Below, in pieces: positions 34,885 to 47,567 of a stretch of DNA of 64,000 nt. The notes under the pieces were generated by a model, which ran no database searches, was not told the origin of the DNA, and was given only the letters and a program-made list of their open reading frames with translations. The DNA is taken from NCBI GenBank assembly GCA_916048095.2, contig OU696588.1:6874501-6938500 (forward strand), in the 5' to 3' direction. The stretch's first letter is position 1, and each line of letters opens with the position of its first letter. Origin of the DNA: Sacculina carcini. Its lineage: Eukaryota > Arthropoda > Thecostraca > Sacculinidae. The translations under genes were made by a program, and so were the position numbers.

Positions 34885-37800
34885 AAAAAATGTGGAAACT
34901 TAAAAATGAAATAGGGTACACTCATAAAAATATTAATCAATTGAAAATTCTAAGCTTAATTATATTTATTTCGACAAAATATTTCCCCTCAGTCCGTCTT
35001 AGTAATTTTTACACCCGCCCGTCGTGCTAAATAATTCAGAACTTGAACACGATCCGTTCTGGATCTTGAAGTCAAATCCATTGGTTTTGTGTATGGATTA
35101 ATTCTACAGGGGAAATTGAACGTTCTATTGTCTATAGTAGCTGCCCGCGGAGCATTTTTGTTAAAAAAATTACATTTTTTTCAAATGAACCATTTGAAAA
35201 AATGAACTAAAAAATGGAAACACTTTTTTCAAACCCGCTCGTCGTGCGGAACAATTCATACAATAAAATTCATATTAAATCCATAAAATATAATTAATAC
35301 AAATTGAAAAGCAAAAAATGTAAGCTATAAATATCTTAACCAATAGAAAAGTGTTAATGTAAATATTTTTGTTATTATTTTGACAAATATTATCCCTCAA
35401 CCCGCCTGATATATAAATCTGCCCATCGTGTGGTATAATTCAGAACACAAACACGAAACAAACAATTTAAGATGATGAAATCTTTTCATCAGAATGTTTC
35501 CAAACTATATATATTACTCAACATCATTCCCGTACATCATTTGCTTAAGTACTATTTTACTTTTACCGCTATACTATTTATTGCTAAAATTTATATATTT
35601 TCCGCTATCATTAAAACCCAATATAACCTGAGTCAAACCTACCCAACCCAACCCAACCATCCAATCTTGACCGCACCCAGCCTAGTCTGAGGTGATTTAA
35701 CTTATTAGTTTGTGATCACAAAATATACTGATTCGATCATAATTTGTAATCAGAAGACTGAGATTATTTACCCCAGGGGTCCCAAACACGCGGCCCACCA
35801 ATACTTTTCTCTCAACCCGCCAATATAGTATCGGAACAAACTGTAAGGCAGTTAAATTCAGATTTGTTGCATAATGCGATATAATTATACACCATTTAAG
35901 TCAAATTTACATTAGTGAGTCTGGATCTTGAAGTAAAGCCCGTGAGTTTTGTATATGGATTCATTCCACACGGTAAAATTGAATGTTTGAACCCACCCGT
36001 CGTGCGGAACAATTAATAAAACAAAAGTAATACATATTTAAATGCAAACAGCCAGTCTAATAGAAAACTCTAAATTGTAAAATCTAAACCAATAGAAAAT
36101 TCCTGTTCTGAATTTGAATATTCTTATTCTAATAATTGACGACATATTATTCAGTCAACCCGCCTCATACTTAAGCCCGCCCGTCGTCAGGAATAATTTC
36201 GAAATGTAAACACAAAATAACAATGAATTTTTTTGTATATAAATGAATTTTTTCCATAATATCTCATAATTCCCGGTTAATGCTTCCACTAATGTATCAT
36301 GTTCATACAGTTGTTATTTTTTGGATTACACCGATATTACAGCCCTTGATATTACAGCCGATATTATATTATGCAATCTATATTCTGCTACGTATTATTC
36401 CTAACACATATATCATCAGATCGCAAAAAATATATAAAGGTTCACATCATTCTCCACCATCATTTGCTTAAGAGCTACTCTACTTTTATCGCTAGAATAT
36501 TTACTGCTAGCAAAATATATACCTCGCTATCATTTAAACCAACTCTTTATAGATACATTTAAGCCCGCCCGTCGTGCGGAATAGTTCATAAAATATAATT
36601 AATATTCAATTCATGAAAAAATTAGTGCAAATTGAAAAAGAAAAACAAACCCATAGGAAAGTTTTACCCAATATAAAAGTCTAAATGTGAAATTTATGTT
36701 TCAATTTAGAAACATGTTTTTCCTCAACCCGCCTCATAATTAAAGCTGCCTTTCGTGAGGAATAATTCAGAACTCAAACACGAAACAAACACAAGGAAAA
36801 TTGATGAAAAACGACCAATAGAAAAAGTCAAATTTGTAAATTCTTGTTTTAATTATTGACGATGATTTTCCCTCAACACTGCTCAAATTCACACCCGTCC
36901 TTCGTGTGTAGCAATTCAGAAGTGTAACACTATCAAAACAATGAAAATATATGTCATCTTTATAATTCCAGATTAATGCTTCCGCTAAAACACCATATGC
37001 ATATAGTTGGCATTGCATGATATTATAACCCGTATCCTTATGCAACTTAAGCGTATGCAACTTGAAATTAAACCAATTAAATTACACAGTCAAATTCAGT
37101 AGTTTACTTTGTTCCCAGTAGCATTTTACCCGCCCGTCGTGCGGAACAATTCATGTGTAAATATTGAGGACAATAAAGCCTTTATATTCAGTATACTGTA
37201 CGCAATAAAACCACACCATTCATGCTTGGAGCTGATATGATGCATTATATATTGTGATTGGACTTCAGTGAAATTAAATCAGTGTATATTCCTGTGTAAT
37301 CGCAAGTGCGCATAATAGCTGTCAAATTGGTAATATGTCCTTTTGAATTTACACCGCCGTAACTTCCTACAGATACACTTTGGGAAATAAAATATTATAC
37401 CGCATTGTAGAACACAACATTTCCAGCACGACGGTATAATTTATGTCTATGTGTAACAAATAGTTACAGAAAAATAGTAGAAAAATGAATTAATTTTAGT
37501 CACCCGTTGTTCAAGTGTAATTTTGGATGTATTTGAGAATTTTGCCAATTTTACACGTTTTTTGTATCATTTGTGGGTATAAATTATAGCTTTTCTTGTA
37601 GAACACAAAATTATCTACACAGTAGTATATTCCTGTGTAATCGCAAGTGCGTAAATTGTGATTGGACTTCAATGAAATTAAATCAGTGTATATTCATGTG
37701 TAATCGCAAGTGCGATTACACATGGCGCTGTGTGCCATCTGCTGTGGCGCTTGTGTGCCATCTGCTTGTGTTTTATGCTTTCTGTGTCTGATTTTGGGCA

Positions 37801-39179
37801 ATAAACATGTCTGTGTGAAAAAAAAAAAAAATAGCTGTCAAATTGGCAACATGACATTTTGACTTTACACCGCCGTAACTTCCTTCAGATACACTTTGGA
37901 AAATTACAAATTATACCGTATTCTAGAAAACAAGACTTCTAGCACGATGGTATAATTTATTTTTATGTGTAACAAATATTTACTGATAAATAGTAGAAAA
38001 ATGAATTAATTTTAGTCGCCCGATATTCAAGTGTAATTTTGGATGCATTTGAGAATTTTGCCGATTTTACACGTTTTTTGTATAATTTGTGGGTATAAAT
38101 TATAGCTTTTCTTGTAGAACACAAAATTCTCTAGACAGTAGTATATTCCTGTTTAATCGCAAGTGCGCATAATAGCTGTCAAATTAGCAATATGTCCTTT
38201 TGACTTTACACCGCCGTAACTTCCTTCAGATACACTTTGGAAAATTACAAGTTATACGGTATTGTAGAAAACAAGATTTTTTGCACCATGGTATAATTTA
38301 TTTTTATGTATAACAAATAGTTCTTGAGAAATAGGTAGAAAAACGAATTAATTTTAGTCACCCGGTGTTCAAGTGTAATTTTGGATGTATTTGAGAATTT
38401 CGCCCATTTTGCACGTCTTTTGTATCATTTGTGGGTATAAATTATAGCGTTTCTTGTAGAACACAAAATTGTCTACTCAATAGTATAATTTTTATAGCTG
38501 TACCATTGCTGGTTTATGAGGAATAGATAGCGGAATATTGACCAAAATATTCACGTTTTTCAGTGCTAATTTTGCCTTTTTGCCTTTGTCATTTTGACTT
38601 CACACCGCCGCAACTTTTTCTTAATACACTTTAGAAAATTAAAATTTATACCGTTTTGTAGATGACAAAATTTTCAGTATGATGATATAATTGGTTTAGA
38701 TGTGTCATAGTTAGTTGTTTAGAAATAGAGAAAAAAGTATAGAAAATCGGACGCGTCGAGTTTAAAAATATTTTTGAATGTAGACTGAAATTTTGTCATT
38801 TTTACATATTTTATATATAATTTTTCGACATGAATAGCCTACCGAGTAGAACAGAATATTTTCTACACAGTGGTATAATCTGTATAGCTGTACCATTGCT
38901 GGTTTATGAGGAGTAGATGGCGGAACAATGACCGAAGTTTTCGCATATTTCAGGGTTTATTTTGTATTTTCACCGCTATAACTTTTTTTGTCTCAATTTT
39001 AAACTTTAAAATTTTGTTAAAAGTGTAGACAAGAAAATTTCCAACATGATGGTATAAATTTTTAGCGGGTACGACAAGTGATGGCCGAGTAGCAGCTGAT
39101 AGAAAATGGACCAAGAAGGGTGTGACAGACAGACACACACACACACACACAGACACACAGAGGATCTCTTTTATATATA
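34885..39179 (-). mobile_element. Helitron copy A, non-autonomous, 3' end truncated
   Basis: It shares its body with copies B and C. The right-hand end (acacacagaggatctctttt + tatata) is the 5' end of a minus-strand Helitron. The 3' terminus with hairpin and CTAG is missing; homology to copies B and C begins within the sequence after their terminus (gaaatagggtacactcataa). It contains about 340 bp (roughly 35915-36255) that B and C both lack. No Rep-helicase frame is present. Degenerate copies of the terminal hairpin motif ccgcccgtcgtgcgg occur about nine times. Confidence 0.7.
37290..38500 (-). repeat. About 340-bp tandem units in Helitron A
   Basis: Units begin near tgtgtaatcgcaagtgcg and run through acaccgccgtaacttcctt, cacgatggtataattta and ccggtgttcaagtgtaattt to ttgtgggtataaattatag. 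About three units, with partial deletions. The same array occurs in copies B (about 41960-43150) and C (about 62300-63000). Confidence 0.75.
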
Positions 39180-39181
39180 AA

Positions 39182-42100
39182 CTAGCATTAAAACCCGCCC
39201 GTTGTGCGGAGCAATTCATAAAAATATTGCAAATTAAAAACAAATAAGGCAAACCCATAAAAACCTTAATCAATTTAAAAGTCTAAATTTCATTATTTTT
39301 AATTTTATTTTGACAAAATATTTTCACTCTGCCCGCCTCATATTTAAACCCGGCCGACGTGCGGAATAATTCAGAGCTCGAACACCATCCGTTCTGGTTC
39401 TTGAAGTCAAATCCATTAGTTTTGTATATGAATTCATTCTACACGGTGAAATTGAACGTTTTATTGCTGCCCGCGGGACATTTTTATTTCATAAAAATGA
39501 GCCATCGCTTCGTTTGCGTTTGAAGCCCCTGATCATTGAACCAGCGAACCATGAACCAGCGCAATTATGTCACCTCATATTCAAGCATACATACACAGAC
39601 AGACAGATAATTTCTTCTTTATGTATATATATAGCATTCAAACCCGCCCGTTGTGCGGAGCAATTCATAACATGAAATTCATATTCAATTCATAAAAAAT
39701 ATGGAAAAATAAAAATGAAATAGGGTACACTCATAAAAATATTCATCTATTGAAAATTATAAGTTTAATTATTTTTATTTCGACAAAATATTTCCCCTCA
39801 GTCCGCCTGAGTCATTTTTAAACCCGCCCGTCGTGCTGAATAATTCAGAACTCGAACACGATCCGTTCTGGATCTTGAAGTCAAATCCATTGGTTTTGTG
39901 TATGAATTAATTATACAGGGTAAATTGAACGTTCTATTATCTATAGTTGCTGCCCGCGGAGCATTTTTATTAAAAAATACCTTTTTTTAAATGAACCATT
40001 TGAAAAAATGAACTAAAAAATGGAAACACTTTTTTAAACCCACCCGTCGTGCGGAACAATTCATACAATAAAATTCATATTTGAAGTCAAATCCATTGGT
40101 TTTGTGTATGGATTAATTATACAGGGGAAATTGAACGTTATATTGTGTATAGTTGCTGACCGCGGAGCATTTTTATTTTTAAAAAAATTACCTTTTTTTT
40201 TAATGAACCATTTGAAAAAATGAACTAAAAAACACTTTTTTTAAACCCGCCCGTCGTGCGGAACAATTCATACAATAAAATTCATATCAAATCCATAAAA
40301 TATATTGAATACAAATTGAAAACCAAAAAATGTAACCTATAAATATCTTAACCAATAGAAAAGTCTAAATGTGAATATTTTTGTTCTTATTTTGACAAAT
40401 ATTATCCCTCAACCCGCCTGATATATAAATCTGCCCGTCGTGTGGTATAATTCAGAACACAAACACGAAACAAACAATGAAAGATGATGAAATCTTTTCA
40501 TCAGAATGTTTCCAAACTATATTTATTACTTAACATCATTCCCCAATATCATTTGCTTAAGTACTATTTTACTTTTACCGCTATAATATTTATTGCTAAA
40601 ATTTATATATTTTCCGCTATCATTAAAACCCAATATAACCTGAGTCAAACCTACCCAACCCAACCCAACCATCCAATCTTGACCGCACTCAGCCTAGTCT
40701 GAGGTGATTTAACTTATTAGTTTGTGATCACAAAATATACTGATGCGATCATAATTTGTAATCAGAAGACTGAGATTATCTACCCCAGGGGTCCCAAACA
40801 CGCGGCCCACCAATACTTTTCTCTCAACCCGCCAATATAGTATCGGAACCAAACTGTAAGGCAGCTAAATTCACATTTGTTGCATAATGCGATATAATTA
40901 TACACCATTATCATATTATCTCATAATTCCCGGTTAATGCTTCCACTAATGCATCATATTCATACAGTTGTTATTTTTTGGATTACACCGATATTTAAGC
41001 CCTTGATATTACAGCCGATATTATATTATGCAATCTATATTCTGCTACGTATTATTCCTAATACATATATCATCAGATCGCAAAATATATTTAAAGGTTC
41101 ACATCATTCTCCAAAATCATTTGCTTAAGAGCTATTCTACTTTTATCGCTAGAATATTTACTGCTAGCAAAATATCATATACCTCGCTATAATTTAAACC
41201 CACTCTTTATAGATACATTTAAGCCCGCCCGTCGTGCGGAACAGTTCAGTAAATATAATTAATATTCAATTCATAAAAAATTAGTGAAAATTGAAAAAGA
41301 AAAACAAACCCATAGGAATGTTTAGCCAATATGAAAGTCTAAATGTGAAATTTATGTTTCAATTTAGAAAACATGTTTTTCCACAACCCGCCTCATATTA
41401 AAAGCTGCCCGTCGTGAGAAATAATTCAGAACTCAAACACGAAACAAACACAAAGAAAATTGATGAAAAAAGACCAACAGAAAAAGTGAAATTTGTAAAT
41501 TCTTGTTTTAATTATTGACGATGTTTTTCCCTCAACACTGCTCAAACTCACACCCGTCCTTCGTGTGTAGTAATTCAGAAGTGTAACACTATGAAAACAA
41601 TGAAACTTTCTGTCATCTTTATAATTCCAGATTTATGCGTCCGCTAAAACAGCATATTCATATAGTTGACATTGCATGATATTACAACCCATATCCTTAT
41701 GCAACTTAAGCTTATGCAACTTGAAATTAAACCAATTAAATTATAAAGTAAAATTCAGTAGTTAACTTTGTTCCCAGTAGTATTTTACCCGCCCGCCGGG
41801 GGGAACAATTCATGTGTAAATATTGAGGACAATAAAGCCATTCTATTCAGTATAGTGTAGCATTAACTAAACTGTACCCAATAAAACCACACCATCCATA
41901 CTTGGAGCTAATATGATGCATTCTTAATTGTGATTGGGCTTCAGTGAAATTTAATCGGTGTATATTCCTGTGTAATCGCAAGTGCGCATAATAGCTGTCA
42001 AATTGGCAACATGACATTTTGACTTTACACCGCCGTAACTTCCTTTAGATACATTTTGGAAAATTAAAAATTATACCGTATTGTAGACAACAAGATTTCT

Positions 42101-43823
42101 AGCACGATGGTATAATTTATTTTAATTTGTGACAATTAGCGCATAATAGCTGTCAAATTGGTAATATGTCCTTTTGACTTTACACCGCCGTAACTTCCTT
42201 CAGATACACTTTGGGAAATAAAAAATTATACCGCATTGTAGAACACAAAATTTCCAGCACGATGTTATAATTTATTTCTATGTATAACAAATAGTTACAG
42301 AAAAATAATAGAAAATGAATTAATTTTAGTCAACCGGTGTTCAAGTCTAATTTTGGATGTATTTGAGAATTTTGCCAATTTTACACGTTTTTTGTATCAT
42401 TTGTGGGTAAAAATTATAGCTTATCTTGTAGAACATAACATTATCTACACAGTAGTATATTCCTGTGTAATTGCAAGTGCGCATAATAGCTGTCAAATTG
42501 GCAATATGTCCTTTTGACTTTACACCGCCGTAACGTCCTTCAGATACACTTTGAAAAATAAAAAATTATACCGTTTTGTAGAAAACAAAAATTCGAGCAC
42601 GATGGTATAATTTATTTTTATGTGTGACAAACAGTTCCTGAGAAATAGGTGGAAAAATGAATTAATTTTAGTCACCCGGTGTTCAAGTGTAATTTTGGAT
42701 GTATTTGAGAATTTTGCCAATTTTACACGTTTTTTGTATCATTTGTGGGTAGAAATTATAGCTTATCTTGTAGAACACAAAATTTTCTACACAGTAGTAT
42801 ATTCCTGTGTAATCGCAAGTGCGCATAATAGCTGTTAAATTGGCAACATGACATTTTGAATGTACACCGCTGTAACTTCCTTCAGATACACTTTGGAAAA
42901 TTAAAAATTATACAGTTTTGTAGAAAAATAAATTTCGAGCACGATGGTATAATTTATTTTAATGTGTGACAAACAGTTCTTGAGAAATAGATAGAAAAAT
43001 GAATAAATTTTAGTCACCCGGTGTTCAAGTGTAATTTTGGATGTATTTGAGAATTTTGCCAATTTTACACGTTTTTTGTATCATTTGTGGGTACAAATTA
43101 TAACTTTTCTTGTAGAACACAAAATTATCTACACAATAGTATAATTTTCATAGCTGTACCATTGCTGGTTTTTGAGGAATAGATAGCGAAATATTGACCA
43201 AAATATTCACGTTTTTTGTGCTAATTTTGCCTTTTTGACTTTGTAATTTACACTTCACACCGCCGTAACTTTTTTTCAATACACTTTGGAAGATTAAAAC
43301 TCATACCGTGTTGTAGAAAACAAAATTCCCAGCATGATGGTATTATTTATTTAGATGTGTGATAATTAGTTTTTGAGAAATAGAGAAAAAAGTATATAAA
43401 ATCGGACGCCTGGAGTTTAAATAAAATTTTGAATGTATATTGAATTTTTTTCCATTTTACATGTTTTATATTAAATTTTTGGGTATAAATTATAGTTCGT
43501 TGAGTAGAACAAAAAAAATTCTACATAGTGGTGTAATTTTTATAGTTGTACCATTGCTGGTGTAGGAGGAGAAGTCTTCAGAAAATTGACCAAAATTTTC
43601 GCATTTTTCAGGGTTCATTTTGACTTTTCACCGCTATAACTTTTTTGGGTTCAATTTCTAAAATTAAAAATTTAGCTTACAGTGTAGACAAGAAAATTTC
43701 CAACAAGATGGTATCAATTTTTAGCGGGTACGCCAAGTGATGGCCGAGTAGCAGCTGATAGAATATGGACCAAGGAGGGTGGGACACACAAACAGACACA
43801 CAGAGGATCTCTTTTATATATAT

Positions 43824-43826
<3 letters not shown>
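39182..43826 (-). mobile_element. Helitron copy B, composite non-autonomous element
   Basis: Read on the minus strand it begins TCTATATATATAAAAGAG and ends with a hairpin (ccgcacaacgggcgg), gttttaatg, CTAG, and then T. The insertion point is between A and T. These are the standard Helitron ends. An inner 3' end (hairpin, then CTAT in place of CTAG) sits at about 39631-39660 next to another Helitron 5' end (39597-39630). A 450-bp and a 4.2-kb Helitron are thus fused and move as one. No coding capacity is present; rolling-circle mobilisation would need Rep-helicase supplied in trans. Confidence 0.8.

Positions 43827-43911
<85 letters not shown>
43827..43911. repeat. (TA)n microsatellite
   Basis: About 40 TA units between Helitron B and the LINE fragment. 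Confidence 0.95.
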
Positions 43912-43916
<5 letters not shown>

Positions 43917-43918
<2 letters not shown>

Positions 43919-44760
43919 GCATCCTTGTTTCCGCTGATGATTTACAATGCCTTCACTCTCGACTGACACAAACACTGGTTCTCGTGAACTCCTGGAAGGA
44001 TGCAAATAAACTGAGAATAAATACATCTAAAACCAATATAATCCTATTTCAGAACAGATCACTTACACATCACCTGGACACAGTGATGTTAAATGGAGAA
44101 GTGGTGCATCGAGTAAATACAGTGAAATTCTTGGGGGTGTTAATAGATGAATATATCAACTGGAATGCTCATATCGACAATCTATGCAAGAATTTATCCA
44201 TCATTGCCGGCATTATGTATAGGATTCGTTATAAGCTAAGTACAGAAGCAACGCGGACGATATACTACACTCTATGTTTTTCAAATCTGATATATTGTAT
44301 ATTGTCTCTGTATCTGTATATTGTATTGTCTGGGGGTGCACTTGGCCTTCGTTTTTGACAAATTTTTCGTTCAACAAAAACGTGTTCTAAAATAATGTCT
44401 TTCAAAAAGAAATATGACTCAGCAGATGATATCTATAGAAAAACAAAACTCTTGAAGTTAAGACACTTTCATATATATTTTATTTTGTTGAATACATTCA
44501 GATCGATAAAACATGAAAATGGAATCTTCCATGTTCTGCATCACTCCCAACTGACTCGAAGAAATATACTTAATTTACATGTACCGAACTACCGGACTCA
44601 ATTATTCCGTAATTCTATCTTATATTATCTTATTCTAGGACCCGAAACATGTATATCTGTCTGTTCTTCCCGATTCATTGAAAACACAAACCTCCTCAAT
44701 GACAGTTAGCTCCTTCAAGTACAAAATAAAAAAATACTTGCTCGATTTGGATCACTGACG
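43917..44760 (+). pseudogene. LINE RT C-terminal part, plus orientation
   Basis: It reads SILVSADDLQCLHSRLTQTL, NIILFQNRSLTHHLDTVML, VKFLGVLIDEYINWNAHID and, after a shift near 44360, NYRTQLFRNSILYYLILGPE. It starts exactly at the (TA)n tract just after the point where the catalytic YADDT box would be. It is the same family as the minus-strand copy at 45.7-48.0 kb (near-identical peptide over about 90 residues). Confidence 0.8.
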
Positions 44761-45007
44761 TATGATGTTGTACCTCTGCATGATAGCGTGCTGTCATGTC
44801 GAAAATGTGATTTAACATATTCTCAACTCGTGTGCAGTGATGAATTTTTGTCATCGTCATTATTGTCATTGTCAATTCTTTGTCACACTCAATATGTGTG
44901 TGAGAGTATTATGAATGGTGTATCTGGTAATTTTTTCGGTGCCATTAAATCTATATAATATAGCATGTCATACATTACACATTATTATATATATAATTAT
45001 TTAATCA

Positions 45008-45008
<1 letters not shown>
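44761..45008. other. LINE 3' UTR or flank
   Basis: Non-coding AT-rich sequence to the next (TA)n tract. Confidence 0.35.

Positions 45009-45098
<90 letters not shown>
45009..45098. repeat. (TA)n microsatellite
   Basis: About 44 TA units at the outer edge of the palindrome. Confidence 0.95.
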
Positions 45099-45100
<2 letters not shown>

Positions 45101-45672
45101 GCGCTTACAAACGAGATTGAAGTCAATTGCAATTTCGCATTTTGCAATCTTTTTCCTGGTGGATTCTAAATCTCTTGCCAGTTTCTGGTCGCTTTGACTC
45201 AAACACTTCAAAAGCGTTCCTATATTCTGTAACGTTTCGGAGTTTACTGACTCCATCTTCAGATAATTCATAAAAGCACAATACACATGATACACACAAT
45301 ACACAACGAATATAAACAATTGTTCAAAATGTGGGCGAATATTTAAATACAATGAATAAAATACAATGAATTTAAATACAATTAATTTAAATACAAATAC
45401 CTAGGCGCGACTATAGTCATTGTATTTAAATATTCGCCCACATTTTGAACAATTGTTTATATTCGTTGTGTATTGTGTGTATCATGTGTATTGTGCTTTT
45501 ATGAATTGTCTGAAGATGGAGTCAGTAATCTCCGAAACGTTACAGAATACAGGAACGCTTTTGAAGTGTTTGAGTCAAAGCGACCAGAAATCCACCAGGA
45601 AAAAGATTGCAAAATGCGAAATTGCAATTGACTTCAATCTCGTTTGTAAGCGCAAAAATCTACTGCCTGGCT
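45099..45672. repeat. Large palindrome, arms of about 250 bp, possibly Penelope-like 5' sequence
   Basis: Arms 45099-45357 and 45418-45672 are inverse copies with a 60-bp spacer. Both arms, read outward from the centre, encode METLQN-type sequence: [24 protein letters not shown], then [19 protein letters not shown]. They differ by an 18-bp indel and a few substitutions. The RKKIAK-(x)-IDF-C-KR.LLP pattern recalls the N-terminal region of Penelope-like elements; this identification is inference. Confidence 0.7.
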
Positions 45673-45675
45673 ACA

Positions 45676-45679
<4 letters not shown>

Positions 45680-45757
<78 letters not shown>
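45680..45757. repeat. (TA)n microsatellite
   Basis: About 38 TA units, mirroring the tract on the other side of the palindrome. Confidence 0.95.
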
Positions 45758-45761
<4 letters not shown>

Positions 45762-45849
45762 CCTATACATAATGCCGGCAATGATGGATATATTCTTGCA
45801 TAGATTGTCGATATGAGCATTCCAGTTGATATCTTCATCTATTAACACC
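45758..45849 (-). pseudogene. LINE fragment, continuation of the minus-strand copy
   Basis: It reads VLIDEDINWNAHIDNLCKN, then ISIIAGIMYRI, and continues the LINE at 45985 after a simple-repeat interruption. Confidence 0.65.
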
Positions 45850-45984
45850 CTATTAACATCATCTAATTATCATATTAATCTAATCTAATCTAATCATATC
45901 AATCTAATCTAATCTAATATAATCATTAATCTAATTATCTAATAATCATCATATTAATATCATCTATTCACACCCTATTAACAT
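45850..45984. repeat. (TAATC)n-like expansion inside the LINE
   Basis: Repeated aatctaatctaatc / attaatc motifs split the LINE. The LINE words ctattaacacccta and ctattcacacccta occur on both sides, suggesting local slippage. Confidence 0.7.
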
Positions 45985-46812
45985 CTATTTCACTGTATTT
46001 ACTCGATGCACCACTTCTCCATTTAACATCACTGTGTCCAGGTGATGTGTAAGTGATCTGTTCTGAAATAGGATTATATTGGTTTTAGATGTATTTATTC
46101 TCAGTTTATTTGCATCCTTCCAGGAGTTCACGAGAGCCAGTGTTTGTGTCAGTCGAGAGTGAAGACATTGTAAATCATCAGCGGAAACAAGGATGCTCGT
46201 GTCGTCAGCGTACATTGTTAAGTGGGCTTCTTTTTGAACATTTGTTATATCATTTATGTATAGCAAAAATAAGATTGGTCCCAATATAGATCCCTGTGGT
46301 ACTCCATGGTGAATGTATTTATATTGTGAAGGCGAATTGTTACAGATAACAAATTGTTTACGTCCGGAGAGACAACTTTCGAATAATTTATGAACGGGAC
46401 CTCTCAATACAGCGTTTTTTAATTTAGCAAGTAAAATGCGATGGTTCAAGGAGTCAAATGTTTTGGAAATGTCTATAAAAATTGCAGCCACATTGTCGAA
46501 ACAAAATGTAGAAGAGCCGACTGGGTTGATTGATTTTTTTCTAAATCCAAATTGAGTGTGAGATAAATGACTTTTTGCTTCAAGAAAATCAATGAGTCTG
46601 TATGCAATGGCCTTTTCATAGATTTTACTCATGGCTGGGAGTATGGATATCAATCTGTAATTATTGATGTCCGTCTTGGCGTCAGCTTTAAACAGAGGTA
46701 ATGACTTGAAAACTTTTAATTTAGCAGGAAATATGCCTTTACGGAAGGCTAGATTAATCAGGTACGTGAGAGGAGCGGATAGCAGTCTGCAGTCTTTAAG
46801 GATGAAAGCGGT
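45985..46812 (-). pseudogene. LINE reverse transcriptase core, minus orientation
   Basis: It reads APLTYLINLAFRKGIFPAKL, NNYRLISILPAMSKIYEKAI and THTQFGFRKKS-type sequence (HLSHTQFGFRKKS). FIDISKTFDSLNHRILLAKL, HHGVPQGSILGPILFLLYI, LTMYADDTSILVSADD and the thumb follow, to HRVNTVK. The RT blocks are complete with an intact YADD. The family is Jockey/Rex1-like. A solo LTR interrupts it upstream at 46813. The open frame that begins inside the LTR is spurious there. Confidence 0.85.
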
Positions 46813-47567
46813 TGTAGCGCGGCGCTGCGCGGCAAGGCACCGCCTAGCCCGGACGTACTCACTGCAATCGCAAGAGCCCCACAGAGGGCGCGCGAGAGGC
46901 AGCGTACGCCGCGAGTATTCGGGGTCTCCACCCGGACGTTCCTGCTGTTCCCGCACGCGACAAAAGGGCCACGAAAGGCGCGCGGGAAGCAGCGAAGCGC
47001 CGCTACTAGTTGCGCTCACGAACCGGTTTGCTCGGCAGAGAGGCCTAGCCGCCTTTGGTCCAGAGAGTGGACCGAAGGCTGGGAGCACGAAATAGCGGAC
47101 AAGGAGAGGAACATGAGGGCCCCGTGCTGTGCAATACTGTGGTGTGGGAAACACCAGCGTAAACCAGCACCTACTGACCGGATAGGTTAAGATGTCCCGG
47201 CAATCACTAAACACTCACAAAAACACACTAACACTCACAAAAACACAACGGTGTATTGGGCGTATGATCGCCTCCGAACACTCGATGTGAATCGGCGGGT
47301 GTGGGCGCTACTTATCCTTTCAGTGCACAGAATAAAATAGACAATCCACGTTATACAAACAATAACACGAAGACATTGGCGCTGATAAGATAAAGGTTAG
47401 TGCTGAATGTATAATATAGATGGGCAACACGGATAATCACAGCAATACACAATTACGACAAGAAATGAGTGACTAGAAACAATAAAACAACATACACACT
47501 CATTGCGCTATCCCAGCGCCATCTGGTGACATGCCTGTCGTCACCGTCAACGCCACCGCTACACGGT
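46809..47567 (-). mobile_element. Solo LTR inserted in the LINE, 751 bp
   Basis: The body 46813-47563 has TGTAGCG at one end and CGCTACA at the other. The tetramer cggt flanks it at 46809-46812 and 47564-47567. On the minus strand it starts TGTAGCGGTGGCGTTGACGG and soon has ccagatggcgct, features often seen at the start of Gypsy-type LTRs. The LINE protein is interrupted in SNSAGFDEVT and resumes at AFILKDC, which confirms the insertion. No internal region or second LTR exists, so it is a recombination remnant. Confidence 0.8.

Noticed and set aside
34885..43826. Ordinary satellite DNA
   Set aside because: Defined ends (TC start, hairpin and CTAG end, A/T target) and dispersed copies fit Helitrons better; tandem units are only an internal part.
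46664..47095. 143-codon + strand basic protein
   Set aside because: It falls in the GC-rich solo LTR, antisense to the LINE, with no recognisable domain.
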